From: Prevotella sp.
Lineage (GTDB): Bacteria; Bacteroidota; Bacteroidia; Bacteroidales; Bacteroidaceae
DNA length: 64,000 bases
Assembly (NCBI GenBank): GCA_024688365.1
Contig: JAILEG010000017.1
Span: forward strand, 62,001 to 126,000
Direction of reading: 5' to 3'
Shown here: positions 9,328-17,269 of the stretch, in pieces
Layout: the number at the start of each line of letters is the position of its first letter
Position numbering within the stretch: position 1 is the first letter of the stretch
Notes under the pieces: model-generated
Database searches by the model: none
What the model was told of the DNA's origin: nothing
What the model saw: the letters and a program-made list of their open reading frames with translations, nothing else
Position numbers and translations under genes: made by a program

Positions 9328-9891
9328 ATGATAAAGTTAGACGAGAAAGAAGAGACTGGAATCGCTGAAGGCCTCATCAAGAGGGAGCCCTCGGCCATGC
9401 GGACTTTTTACAACCTGTATGCCGGATTCCTCATGGCAGTCTGCTTGCGCTATATAGCCGACAGCAACGATGCCAAGGATGTACTGCAGGACGCATTCAT
9501 CAAGATTTTCACAAAGGCTGACGGCTTCAAGTACCGAGGCTGTGGGTCGTTGCTTGCATGGAGCAAGAAGATTGTCGTCATGGAGGCCTTGAGTTTCCTG
9601 CGCAACAGAAGGGCCCTTCCGCTGGCACACGAGGAGCAGCTGCCGGAACAAGCGGACGACACTGACCTGGCTGTGGCAGATATACCCGAAGAGGAACTCA
9701 TGCGGATGATCCAGTCACTGCCTGAAGGATATAGAGTCGTATTCAACCTATACGTATTAGAAAACAAAACCCACAAGGAAATAGGAGAGCTGCTGGGCAT
9801 CAGGGAGAAGTCATCAGCCTCACAGCTCTCCCGGGCAAAAAACATACTGAAACTGAAAATTGAATCATACAGGAAAGGAGCGAAGTCATGA
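9328..9891 (+). CDS. ECF-family RNA polymerase sigma factor
   Basis: 187 residues from the ATG at 9328, preferred because an upstream in-frame ATG (9289) adds only 13 basic residues. Region 2 spans about 22-90 (FYNLYAGFLMAVCLRYIADSNDAKDVLQDAFIKIF) and region 4 about 125-180 (SLPEGYRVVFNLYVLENKTHKEIGELLGI...SQLSRAKNILK), the standard sigma-70 ECF layout of Bacteroidetes. It overlaps the next gene by ATGA (9888-9891), which implies translational coupling, and that partner carries a membrane anchor fitting an anti-sigma-like role. The gene is divergent from the cytolysin-like gene; whether it controls that gene is unknown. Confidence 0.9.
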   Translation: MIKLDEKEETGIAEGLIKREPSAMRTFYNLYAGFLMAVCLRYIADSNDAKDVLQDAFIKIFTKADGFKYRGCGSLLAWSKKIVVMEALSFLRNRRALPLAHEEQLPEQADDTDLAVADIPEEELMRMIQSLPEGYRVVFNLYVLENKTHKEIGELLGIREKSSASQLSRAKNILKLKIESYRKGAKS

Positions 9892-11204
9892 CAGAAAAGT
9901 GGAAAGATGAATTTCACAAGAAATTAGACAGCTACGAGACAACCCCTCCCGAGGGACTCTTTGACAGTATCATCAGCAGCCTTCCGCCAGCTGAAGGGGA
10001 GGACAGTGCCGTCGCACGGCCAGCAGTGACACCTGCCACGGCCAGCAGCACCAACAGGACGAACAGAGGACATGCCATCATCTGGACCACATTCTTCCTT
10101 TCTGCTGCCGCCATTGGGATATTCCTTTGGATAAGCTCCTCCATCGTCGACATCAACAGCAACATGTCCTCAACAGCCGTCAGCCTGGCCAAGATGAGCA
10201 AAAGCAAGCCGGGAACTGGGACAGGGAAAGGCCCCTTGCCGATTCCTGGCACCCAGCAGATAACGAGGAACAATACGGGCAGCCACCTGGCTGAACACAC
10301 AGGCCACTACAATCCCGCTCCGGCAAGAACAGCCCTCAGCGCCATCACATCAGCAATTCTTCCACAAAGACAAGATAATGGCACCACCGTTGCAATGGCC
10401 GAAACAGCTGTCACCGATACCGAAGCTGAGAACACTGCGGGGACACAGACCCAAACAGCCATCAGCACGGAAACCTTTCCCAGCCAAGGAAAGGAACGGA
10501 CGGGGGAAAACAAACGGCACCACTTCCCCGCAGCCACGGCAGGCAATCACGCTCCACGCCATGACAGGCACACGCAGCTGGGCATATACCTGGCCGGTAT
10601 GCCTGTGACAGCATCCTCCTCCAGCAACAGTCCAGCCATACCGACAGCAACGGGAAACCTCACCGGAATCGTGGTGACGGGACATGACAGGACCGTGAAA
10701 AAGGCCCATCATCACCAGCCCATCACCCTGGGTGTCTCCATAGCCTTCCCGGTAAGCAGGAAAATAAGCGTGGAGACTGGCCTGACGTACAGCCATCACT
10801 ACTCGGAACTGACTTATGAGTCCAACAAGGCAAGGCAAGAGGTCAGCCAGCAACTGAACTTTGTCGGAATCCCTCTGCAGGTAAATTACCGGCTATGGCA
10901 AAAGAACAATTTTGTCCTGTACACATCAGGTGGCGGAAGTGTGGAGAAAATGGTTTACGGAAAGCAGAAAGAACAAGCAAACAGCACAGAAGGGAATGCC
11001 ACAAGGAAGGTGAGCATGAAGGAGCCGCAATGGGCCTTGTCAGCCAGATTAGGGGCAGCCTACAGGCTGACGGAGGGCATCAGCCTTTACTTTGAGCCTG
11101 GGATAAGCTACCACTTCGGCACACAGACGGAGCTACAGACCGTCTACGGCGACCATTCCACCTCCCTTCAGCTGAAAGCAGGGCTGCGGCTTAACCTGCA
11201 ATAG
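9888..11204 (+). CDS. single-pass membrane protein with C-terminal beta-barrel domain, sigma-factor partner
   Basis: 438 residues. A cytoplasmic N-terminus of about 65 residues (MTEKWKDEFHKKLDSYETTPPEGLFDSI) resembles the start of Bacteroidetes anti-sigma-type proteins. One membrane segment follows (about 64-86, AIIWTTFFLSAAAIGIFLW), then a long Thr/Ala/Gly-rich periplasmic linker (about 90-270). The C-terminal 160 residues have alternating hydrophobic strands ending in an aliphatic/Gln terminus, as in outer-membrane-beta-barrel domains (PITLGVSIAFPVSRKISVETGLTY; SLQLKAGLRLNLQ). It is coupled to the sigma gene by a 4-nt overlap. A protein spanning both membranes would be unusual, so the barrel domain may instead act in the periplasm. 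Function inferred from context. Confidence 0.65.
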   Translation: MTEKWKDEFHKKLDSYETTPPEGLFDSIISSLPPAEGEDSAVARPAVTPATASSTNRTNRGHAIIWTTFFLSAAAIGIFLWISSSIVDINSNMSSTAVSLAKMSKSKPGTGTGKGPLPIPGTQQITRNNTGSHLAEHTGHYNPAPARTALSAITSAILPQRQDNGTTVAMAETAVTDTEAENTAGTQTQTAISTETFPSQGKERTGENKRHHFPAATAGNHAPRHDRHTQLGIYLAGMPVTASSSSNSPAIPTATGNLTGIVVTGHDRTVKKAHHHQPITLGVSIAFPVSRKISVETGLTYSHHYSELTYESNKARQEVSQQLNFVGIPLQVNYRLWQKNNFVLYTSGGGSVEKMVYGKQKEQANSTEGNATRKVSMKEPQWALSARLGAAYRLTEGISLYFEPGISYHFGTQTELQTVYGDHSTSLQLKAGLRLNLQ

Positions 11205-11348
11205 TCATTTCACTGAATATGACTGCTGATTCCTCCAGGCAGGCCAGCCCTTGCAAAAACATCCCATGGACCTCGCTGAAGCCCATAGGCAGATGCCCAA
11301 CACCAGCAATTCCAGGGCATAGCAAAAGCCCTCTTTGAGATTCTCTAC

Positions 11349-11425
11349 ACGATGGGACGAATTTCCATACATGTAGAGAAATATTTCTCTACACGGTGAA
11401 AAATATTTCTCTACACGATGAGAAA
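11349..11425. repeat. TCTCTACA-type palindromic repeat cluster, in a 403-nt gene-free gap
   Basis: Between the barrel protein and the SpmAB-like gene (11205-11607) lies a cluster of four TCTCTACA/TGTAGAGA half-units, including the perfect 20-bp palindrome at 11373-11392 (GTAGAGAAATATTTCTCTAC). Units alternate with GACGAATTTCCATA. A related cluster is at 61070-61155. The rest of the gap shows only a -7 element at 11524-11531. Confidence 0.7.
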
Positions 11426-11523
11426 TGAACAGCGATGCCGGAACAGGACAGCAGATGAGCCTCATCAACCAGCAACCACGGCTTTTTTTACCCTCAATTA
11501 TCGTCATTCTGCCTAAAAATGAT

Positions 11524-11531
11524 TACTTTTG
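11524..11531 (+). promoter_or_regulatory. -7 element upstream of SpmAB-like gene
   Basis: TACTTTTG fits TAnnTTTG and lies 77 nt before the start codon at 11608. No clear -33 element is present at the right spacing. Confidence 0.45.
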
Positions 11532-11607
11532 TCTGCACTTTCTCCTGACTAGGCCATCCAAGGCAAGAGGCTGATGATGAGGGAGACTCAAACATATAGA
11601 CAAGAAC

Positions 11608-12834
11608 ATGGTACAGAACTACATTTGGATAGCCTTCTTCCTCATAGCCTTCCTCTTCGGAATCGTCTCCCTGCTGATGGGCGACACCACGATTTTCCAG
11701 AAGATGGTGGATGCCACCTTCGACTCATCGAAGACGGCTTTCGAGACCTCCCTCGGACTGACGGGCGTGCTGGCACTGTGGCTCGGCATCATGAAAATCG
11801 GGGAACAGGCCGGTATCGTCAGCGTGCTGGCACGGATGCTCAGCCCCGTCTTCACCAAACTCTTCCCCGACATTCCGAAAAACCATCCCGTCATGGGCTC
11901 CATCTTCATGAACATTGCCTCCAACATGCTGGGACTGGACAATGCAGCCACACCTACCGGACTGAAGGCTATGGCACAGATGCAGGAGCTGAACACAAGG
12001 AAGGACACGGCAACGAATCCGATGATCATGTTTCTCGTGCTGAACACCTCAGGACTGACCATCATCCCGACGACCATCCTTGCCTTCCGCAGTTCCTACG
12101 GAGCCGCCCAGCCAACGGATGTATTCATCCCTATCCTTCTTGCCACCACCGTAGCCACGCTCGCCGGCATCATCATCACCTCAGCCTGGCAGCGCATCAA
12201 CATCTTCCAGCCTGTGCTGCTGGCAACCCTCGTGGGGCTGATGGCATTCACGGGAGCGATCATCTGGGGCTTCGGACAGATGGACAAACAGACGATGGGC
12301 ACCGTCACCTCCATCGCCTCAAACCTTATTCTGATGACCATCATCGTCACATTCATCACCGCCGGACTGCTGCGAAGGGTCAACGTCTATGATGCCTTCA
12401 TCGAGGGAGCCAAGGAGGGGTTTCACACTGCCGTGCGCATCATCCCCTATCTGGTGGCTATCCTGGTGGCTGTGGGTGTATTCCGTGCATCAGGGGCTAT
12501 GGATCTGCTCATCCGTGGTATACAATGGTGCGTGGAGCAATGCGGACTGAACACCGACTTCGTAGGTGCGCTGCCCACAGCCTTCATGAAACCACTCTCA
12601 GGCAGCGGTGCCAGGGGACTGATGCTGGAGGCGATGAAGAGCTACGGGCCAGACTCGTTCGTGGGCAGGCTGAGCTGCATTTTCCAAGGTTCCACCGATA
12701 CTACGTTCTACATTCTTGCTGTCTACTTCGGTAGCGTGAGCATCAAATACACCCGTCATGCCGTGGCCTGCGGCTTGCTTGCCGACCTTGCTGGAGTCAT
12801 TGCTGCCATAGCAATATGCTATGTTTTCTTTTAG
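11608..12834 (+). CDS. SpmA/SpmB-like fused membrane protein (nucleoside-recognition Gate domains)
   Basis: 408 residues, about ten hydrophobic segments. The first half matches SpmA-type Gate domains: KTAFETSLGLTGVLALWLGIMKIGEQAGI, FPDIPKNHPVMGSIFMNIASNMLGLDNAATPTGLKAM. The second half matches SpmB: TAVRIIPYLVAILVAVGVFRASGAMDLL, PTAFMKPLSGSGARGLM, GRLSCIFQGSTDTTFYILAVYFGSV. In Firmicutes these are two genes needed for spore core dehydration. Here they are one chain in an organism that does not sporulate, as is common in Bacteroidetes. The transported substrate is unknown. The run of conserved Asn, Gly and Ser-Gly-Ser motifs suggests a transporter. Confidence 0.85.
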   Translation: MVQNYIWIAFFLIAFLFGIVSLLMGDTTIFQKMVDATFDSSKTAFETSLGLTGVLALWLGIMKIGEQAGIVSVLARMLSPVFTKLFPDIPKNHPVMGSIFMNIASNMLGLDNAATPTGLKAMAQMQELNTRKDTATNPMIMFLVLNTSGLTIIPTTILAFRSSYGAAQPTDVFIPILLATTVATLAGIIITSAWQRINIFQPVLLATLVGLMAFTGAIIWGFGQMDKQTMGTVTSIASNLILMTIIVTFITAGLLRRVNVYDAFIEGAKEGFHTAVRIIPYLVAILVAVGVFRASGAMDLLIRGIQWCVEQCGLNTDFVGALPTAFMKPLSGSGARGLMLEAMKSYGPDSFVGRLSCIFQGSTDTTFYILAVYFGSVSIKYTRHAVACGLLADLAGVIAAIAICYVFF

Positions 12835-12838
12835 GCGG

Positions 12839-12949
12839 GGATAAGCGATGATAGGCGATGATAATAAGCGATGATAGACGATGATAAATGATAGGCTATG
12901 ATAATAAGTAATGATAGGCTATGATAATAAGTAATGACAGGCGATGAGA
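12839..12949. repeat. 23-bp imperfect tandem repeat
   Basis: About five units of GATAATAAGYRATGATAGRCKAT, one shortened to 17 bp, fill most of the gap between the SpmAB-like and flippase genes. The units vary by single substitutions. A looser run of the same words (GACGATGG, GCCGATGA, GACGATAA) occurs near 16670-16725. Confidence 0.8.
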
Positions 12950-12968
12950 GCCTGATACAATAAAGACA

Positions 12969-14411
12969 ATGGCAAATTTAAAATCACTTGCAAAGGACAC
13001 AGCCATCTACGGGATGAGCAGTATCATCGGGAGATTCCTCAATTATCTTCTCGTACCTCTCTACACTGCAAAGATAAGCGCGGCAAGCGGAGGCTATGGT
13101 GTCATCACGAACATCTATGCCTATACTGCCCTGCTGCTCGTCATTCTGACCTACGGAATGGAGACAACTTTCTTCCGTTATGCCAACAAGACCGACCAGG
13201 ACCCACAGAAGGTCTACTCCACGGTTCTGTCAATGGTGGGCCTGTCATCGTTGCTTTTCATCGCACTGGTATTCATCTTCCTGCAACCCATCTGCAACTT
13301 CATGGGCTATGCCGAACACCCATCTTACGTATGGGTAATGTTCGTCACCGTGGCCATAGATGCCTTCCAGTGTATTCCCTTCGCTTATCTGCGGTACAAG
13401 AAACGGCCGATAAAGTTCGCTGCCCTCAAGCTGCTCTTCATAGCACTGAACATTGCGCTGAACCTTGTCTACTACCTTATCCTCGGTGGGCATGAGGTGG
13501 GCTATGCCTTCTACATCAATCTTGTCTGCACAGGATCCATCACTTTCTGCTTCTGGAAAGAGCTGAAGGACGGATTCTTCTCAGGCGGGAAGTTGCTCGA
13601 CTTCCCCCTGGCAAAGAAGATGCTTTCCTACTCCTGGCCTATCCTCATTCTCGGCATAGCCGGGATACTGAACCAGACGGCAGGATACATTCTCTTCCCT
13701 TACGTCTACAAAGGCAGTGATGCCCATGCGCAATTGGGCATCTTCGGTGCCGCCAGCAAGATTGCCATGATCATGTCGATGATCACACAGGCCTTCAGAT
13801 ATGCCTACGAGCCGTTCGTCTTTGGCAAGTCACGTGACAAGGACAACAAGGAGACCTATGCCCGTGCCATGAAGTTCTTCATCATCTTCACCCTCCTTGC
13901 CTTCCTCGTCGTAATGGGCTATATGGACGTTCTGCGCCATATCATCGGACGAGACTACTGGGTGGGGCTGAGAGTGGTGCCTATAGTCATGGCTGGAGGA
14001 ATCATGACAGGCATCTACTTCAACCTCAGTTTCTGGTACAAGCTCATTGACCGAACCATTTGGGGTGCCTATTTCTCAGGCATCGGCTGCGCCGTAATCA
14101 TCGGCATCAACGTCATCTTCGTGCCCCGGTACGGCTACATGGCTTGCGCTTGGGCCGGATTCCTGGGCAATGCCACGGCAATGGTGCTGTCGTACCTTGT
14201 AGGACAGCGCAAATACCCCATCAGCTATCCTCTGAAGAGCATTCTTGTCTATGTGCTGATAGGCGGACTCTTCTTCGCACTCATCATGCTCAGCAACGAG
14301 AAACTCCCCGTAGCGGCAGCCTTGGCTGTCAACACGGTTCTCATTCTCCTCTTCGTAGGACATGTCCTCAAGCATGACCTGCCGTTGAAACAGATGCTCA
14401 GACGTAGCTGA
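12969..14411 (+). CDS. polysaccharide flippase (Wzx/MATE-like, MVF superfamily)
   Basis: 480 residues with about 12-14 membrane helices. It opens with LAKDTAIYGMSSIIGRFLNYLLVPLYT and continues with GYGVITNIYAYTALLLVILTYGMETTFFRYANK, the pattern of Bacteroidetes oligosaccharide flippases. These move undecaprenyl-linked sugar units across the inner membrane for lipopolysaccharide or capsule. No glycosyltransferase genes are adjacent, which is usual for this stand-alone member. It is followed 48 nt later by the dipeptidyl peptidase gene with no terminator between, so the two may share a transcript. Confidence 0.88.
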   Translation: MANLKSLAKDTAIYGMSSIIGRFLNYLLVPLYTAKISAASGGYGVITNIYAYTALLLVILTYGMETTFFRYANKTDQDPQKVYSTVLSMVGLSSLLFIALVFIFLQPICNFMGYAEHPSYVWVMFVTVAIDAFQCIPFAYLRYKKRPIKFAALKLLFIALNIALNLVYYLILGGHEVGYAFYINLVCTGSITFCFWKELKDGFFSGGKLLDFPLAKKMLSYSWPILILGIAGILNQTAGYILFPYVYKGSDAHAQLGIFGAASKIAMIMSMITQAFRYAYEPFVFGKSRDKDNKETYARAMKFFIIFTLLAFLVVMGYMDVLRHIIGRDYWVGLRVVPIVMAGGIMTGIYFNLSFWYKLIDRTIWGAYFSGIGCAVIIGINVIFVPRYGYMACAWAGFLGNATAMVLSYLVGQRKYPISYPLKSILVYVLIGGLFFALIMLSNEKLPVAAALAVNTVLILLFVGHVLKHDLPLKQMLRRS

Positions 14412-14459
14412 CGGGATGCACACACAAAAGAATCATCACACATTTAAAGAACAATAAAC

Positions 14460-16580
14460 ATGAAGAAATCGACCTTACTTGTCTCCGGACTCCTTGCACT
14501 GGCAACCGCAGCGCACGCTGACGAGGGCATGTGGACGCTCTACAACCTTCCCGATGCCGTCTATGACCAGATGGTTGCCGAAGGATTCCAGCTTCCCTGC
14601 GACATGCTTTACAACTCTCCCAATGCCATCAGCAACTACGTTGTAAACTTCTCTGGCTACTGCTCAGGTGTTGTCGTGTCACCTGACGGTCTGGTGTTCA
14701 CCAACCATCACTGTGGCTTCTCGGCCATTAATGCCCATTCCACCGTTGAGCATGACTATATGCTGAACGGATTCTATGCCAAGGACTTCAGCGAGGAACT
14801 GCCTAATGAGAACATGTTCGTATCGTTCATGAAGAACCAGCAGGACATCACAGCCCGTGTCAACAGTCTCATTTCCGGCAAAAGCAAGGATGAGACCGAA
14901 ACCATCATCGACTCCCTGGCCAACCACATGACCGACTCGGTGAAGATGATTGACAAGAGCCTGCACGTTGACATTGACCCTTTCTATGAGGGCAATAAGT
15001 ATTACGCCACGACCTACCAGGACTTCACTGACCTCCGCCTCGTCTTCACCGCACCGAAAAGCATGGGAAAGTTCGGAGGTGAGACAGACAACTGGATGTG
15101 GCCACGTCAGACTTGTGACTTCTCCGTATTCCGCATCTATGCTGACCCGAAGACCAACGGGCCTGCCGACTACTCAAAGGACAACGTCCCCTATCACCCG
15201 GAAAACTGGGCTCCCGTCAGCCTGAAGGGCTACAAAGACAAGGACTTCTCAATGACCGTGGGCTATCCTGGCTCGACAAGCCGATACCTATCATCTTATG
15301 GCATACAGGAACGCCGTGACATTGACAACACCATCCGCGTACAGGCACGTGACATAAAGCTTGCCATCATGAAGAAATACATGGATGCTGATGAGAAGAC
15401 CCGCATACAGTATGAGGACAAGTATGTCGGCGCAGCCAACTACTGGAAGAACTCAATGGGCATGAACAAATGTATTGATTCCATCGGGCTCATCCGGCAG
15501 AAGGCTGAGTACGAGGCAAAGATACAGAAGTGGCTCGACAGCAAGACTGTAAAGGATCCGGCTGTCAGTGTCAGCTTCCCCGAGCTTGCCAAGCTCTACA
15601 GCGCAAGGAAGGAACCAGCCCTCGCAGCAAGCTACTGGAACGAGTCTTTCTGGCGCGTGACGGAGTTCTTCACCCGTGCGCTTGACATCACCCGCGGAGC
15701 CATCAAGACACAGGGACCGGAGAACAAGCCGAAGAAGCAGTACATGGAGTTCAAGGACAACGGCAGCGAGTGGAACATGGATCTCGACAAGGAGATGACC
15801 GCCGCCATGCTGAAGAACTATGCTGAGAATGTCCCAGCCAAGTATCTGCCCACTTTCTATGACACCATTCAGAAGAAATTCGGCAATGACTACAAGAAAT
15901 ACACAGAGTGGCTATATGCCCACAGCAAGCTGATGCAGAAAGGATGGAAGTTCTACAACAACAAGAAGACTCTTAAGGATCCAGGCATCCTTGCTGGCAC
16001 CGAACTCCTCAACAGCTACATGACCATCATGCGTGAACTGTCAGGAAAGTCCGATTCCATCGACAATGAGGAAAAGAAACTCTGTGAGGCAAAAGTGCAG
16101 ATGGAGATGGACATGCCACACTACAGCGATGCCAACTTCACCATGCGTCTTTCCTACGGACAGGTGGGTGGCTACATGATTGGCAACTTCAACAGCAACT
16201 ACTACACCACGGCTGAGAGCATCGTCGAGAAGATGAAACGTGCTGCTGAGGTTGAGGACTACAAGGCTGAGCCCATCATGCAGCAGCTCATGAGCGCGAC
16301 CGATTTCGGCCGTTATCAGGACAAGACAACAGGCAAGATGCAGCTTTGCTTCCTGACCAACAATGACATCACCGGCGGCAACTCCGGTTCGCCAATGTTC
16401 GATGGAAAGGGCCGTCTCATCGGCCTTGCTTTCGACGGCAACTGGGACAGCCTGTCCAGCGACATCAACTTCGACCGAAACCTGGCTCGCTGCATTGGTG
16501 TTGACATCCGCTACGTCCTCTACATCATGGACAAATGGGGACACGCTGACCGCCTGCTGAAGGAGATCAATCCACAATAA
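14460..16580 (+). CDS. dpp7: S46 dipeptidyl peptidase, DPP7 type
   Basis: 706 residues with a signal peptide (cleavage after AAHA, about 20). A periplasmic serine exopeptidase releasing dipeptides from peptide N-termini. The chymotrypsin-like triad is visible: His84 in TNHHCGF, Asp220 in WPRQTCDFSVFR and Ser642 in TGGNSGSP. The residue 18 after the catalytic Ser is Gly660 (AFDGNW). DPP11 enzymes carry Arg here (FDR) for acidic P1 residues, while Gly is the DPP7 signature for hydrophobic P1. Length is normal for the family. In asaccharolytic relatives this enzyme feeds amino-acid fermentation. Here it coexists with a large glucan locus. Confidence 0.93.
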   Translation: MKKSTLLVSGLLALATAAHADEGMWTLYNLPDAVYDQMVAEGFQLPCDMLYNSPNAISNYVVNFSGYCSGVVVSPDGLVFTNHHCGFSAINAHSTVEHDYMLNGFYAKDFSEELPNENMFVSFMKNQQDITARVNSLISGKSKDETETIIDSLANHMTDSVKMIDKSLHVDIDPFYEGNKYYATTYQDFTDLRLVFTAPKSMGKFGGETDNWMWPRQTCDFSVFRIYADPKTNGPADYSKDNVPYHPENWAPVSLKGYKDKDFSMTVGYPGSTSRYLSSYGIQERRDIDNTIRVQARDIKLAIMKKYMDADEKTRIQYEDKYVGAANYWKNSMGMNKCIDSIGLIRQKAEYEAKIQKWLDSKTVKDPAVSVSFPELAKLYSARKEPALAASYWNESFWRVTEFFTRALDITRGAIKTQGPENKPKKQYMEFKDNGSEWNMDLDKEMTAAMLKNYAENVPAKYLPTFYDTIQKKFGNDYKKYTEWLYAHSKLMQKGWKFYNNKKTLKDPGILAGTELLNSYMTIMRELSGKSDSIDNEEKKLCEAKVQMEMDMPHYSDANFTMRLSYGQVGGYMIGNFNSNYYTTAESIVEKMKRAAEVEDYKAEPIMQQLMSATDFGRYQDKTTGKMQLCFLTNNDITGGNSGSPMFDGKGRLIGLAFDGNWDSLSSDINFDRNLARCIGVDIRYVLYIMDKWGHADRLLKEINPQ

Positions 16581-16602
16581 GTCCACACTGCAACCCATAA
16601 GA

Positions 16603-16645
16603 CAAGCCCCTTGGCACCAGCTCATGCTGATTGCCAAGGGGCTTG
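16603..16645. terminator. bidirectional terminator between dpp7 and ogt
   Basis: CAAGCCCCTTGGCA (16603-16616) pairs with TGCCAAGGGGCTTG (16632-16645), a perfect 14-bp stem with 15-nt loop, 23 nt after the dpp7 stop. TTCCT follows on the plus strand. Confidence 0.85.
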
Positions 16646-16771
16646 TTCCTTGCCTATAGGACGGGAAGTCATGGACGATGGCAAGTGAAAGCCGATGATT
16701 CCAGACGATAAAAGGTGATGACTGCGGAGTTACCTGTCCGGAAAGAAATAGGGAAGGAACCTCCTGAAAGG

Positions 16772-17269
16772 TTATCGGGCCAGGGATTCCTTCTCCCGCT
16801 TCAGCAACCACCTCTTCCGCGCCAATCCTCCTGCATATCCCCCAAGGGTGCCATCACTTCTCACCACCCTATGGCAAGGGATGATGACCATCAGCGGATT
16901 ATCATGATTGGCTCTGCCCACGGCACGGGCTGCTTTTGGCATCCTCATCCTCACAGCCTCCTCACCGTATGACACCGTCTTACCATAGGGAACCGACAAC
17001 AAAGCCTGCCAAGCCTGCTGCTGGAAGGGAGTACCGGAAAGACACAATGGCAAATCGAAAGTCATCCGTACCCCTGTAAAATACTCCTCAAGCTGTCTGC
17101 ATGCCTCGTCAAGCACCCGACTTGATGGCTGAGGGTCTTCCTCCCATCCAGCTGACAGCCGGGCATCAGCGCAGTCCTCCCATACGGAGCGTACTATCCG
17201 CTCTTCCTGTTCGGCCACCAGCAGAGTGCCGATAGGAGTATAAAGCCGATGAAACCTTACATTTTCCAT
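16772..17269 (-). CDS. ogt: methylated-DNA-[protein]-cysteine S-methyltransferase
   Basis: 165 residues. Suicide repair enzyme that takes the alkyl group from O6-alkylguanine onto its active Cys, here Cys132 in the signature IIPCHRVV. The HTH segment (PFQQQAWQALLSVPYGKTVSYGE) and the Asn-Arg region (ARAVGRANHDNP) are in place. Its start codon shares one base with the stop codon of the upstream regulator (TAATG at 17267-17271). It is therefore translationally coupled to the PUL regulator, which has no obvious functional link to DNA repair. Confidence 0.93.
   Translation of the reverse strand: MENVRFHRLYTPIGTLLVAEQEERIVRSVWEDCADARLSAGWEEDPQPSSRVLDEACRQLEEYFTGVRMTFDLPLCLSGTPFQQQAWQALLSVPYGKTVSYGEEAVRMRMPKAARAVGRANHDNPLMVIIPCHRVVRSDGTLGGYAGGLARKRWLLKREKESLAR

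Noticed and set aside
12839..12949. Possible CRISPR array
   Set aside because: The units are contiguous without unique spacers and vary internally, and no cas genes are nearby. It is a plain tandem repeat.
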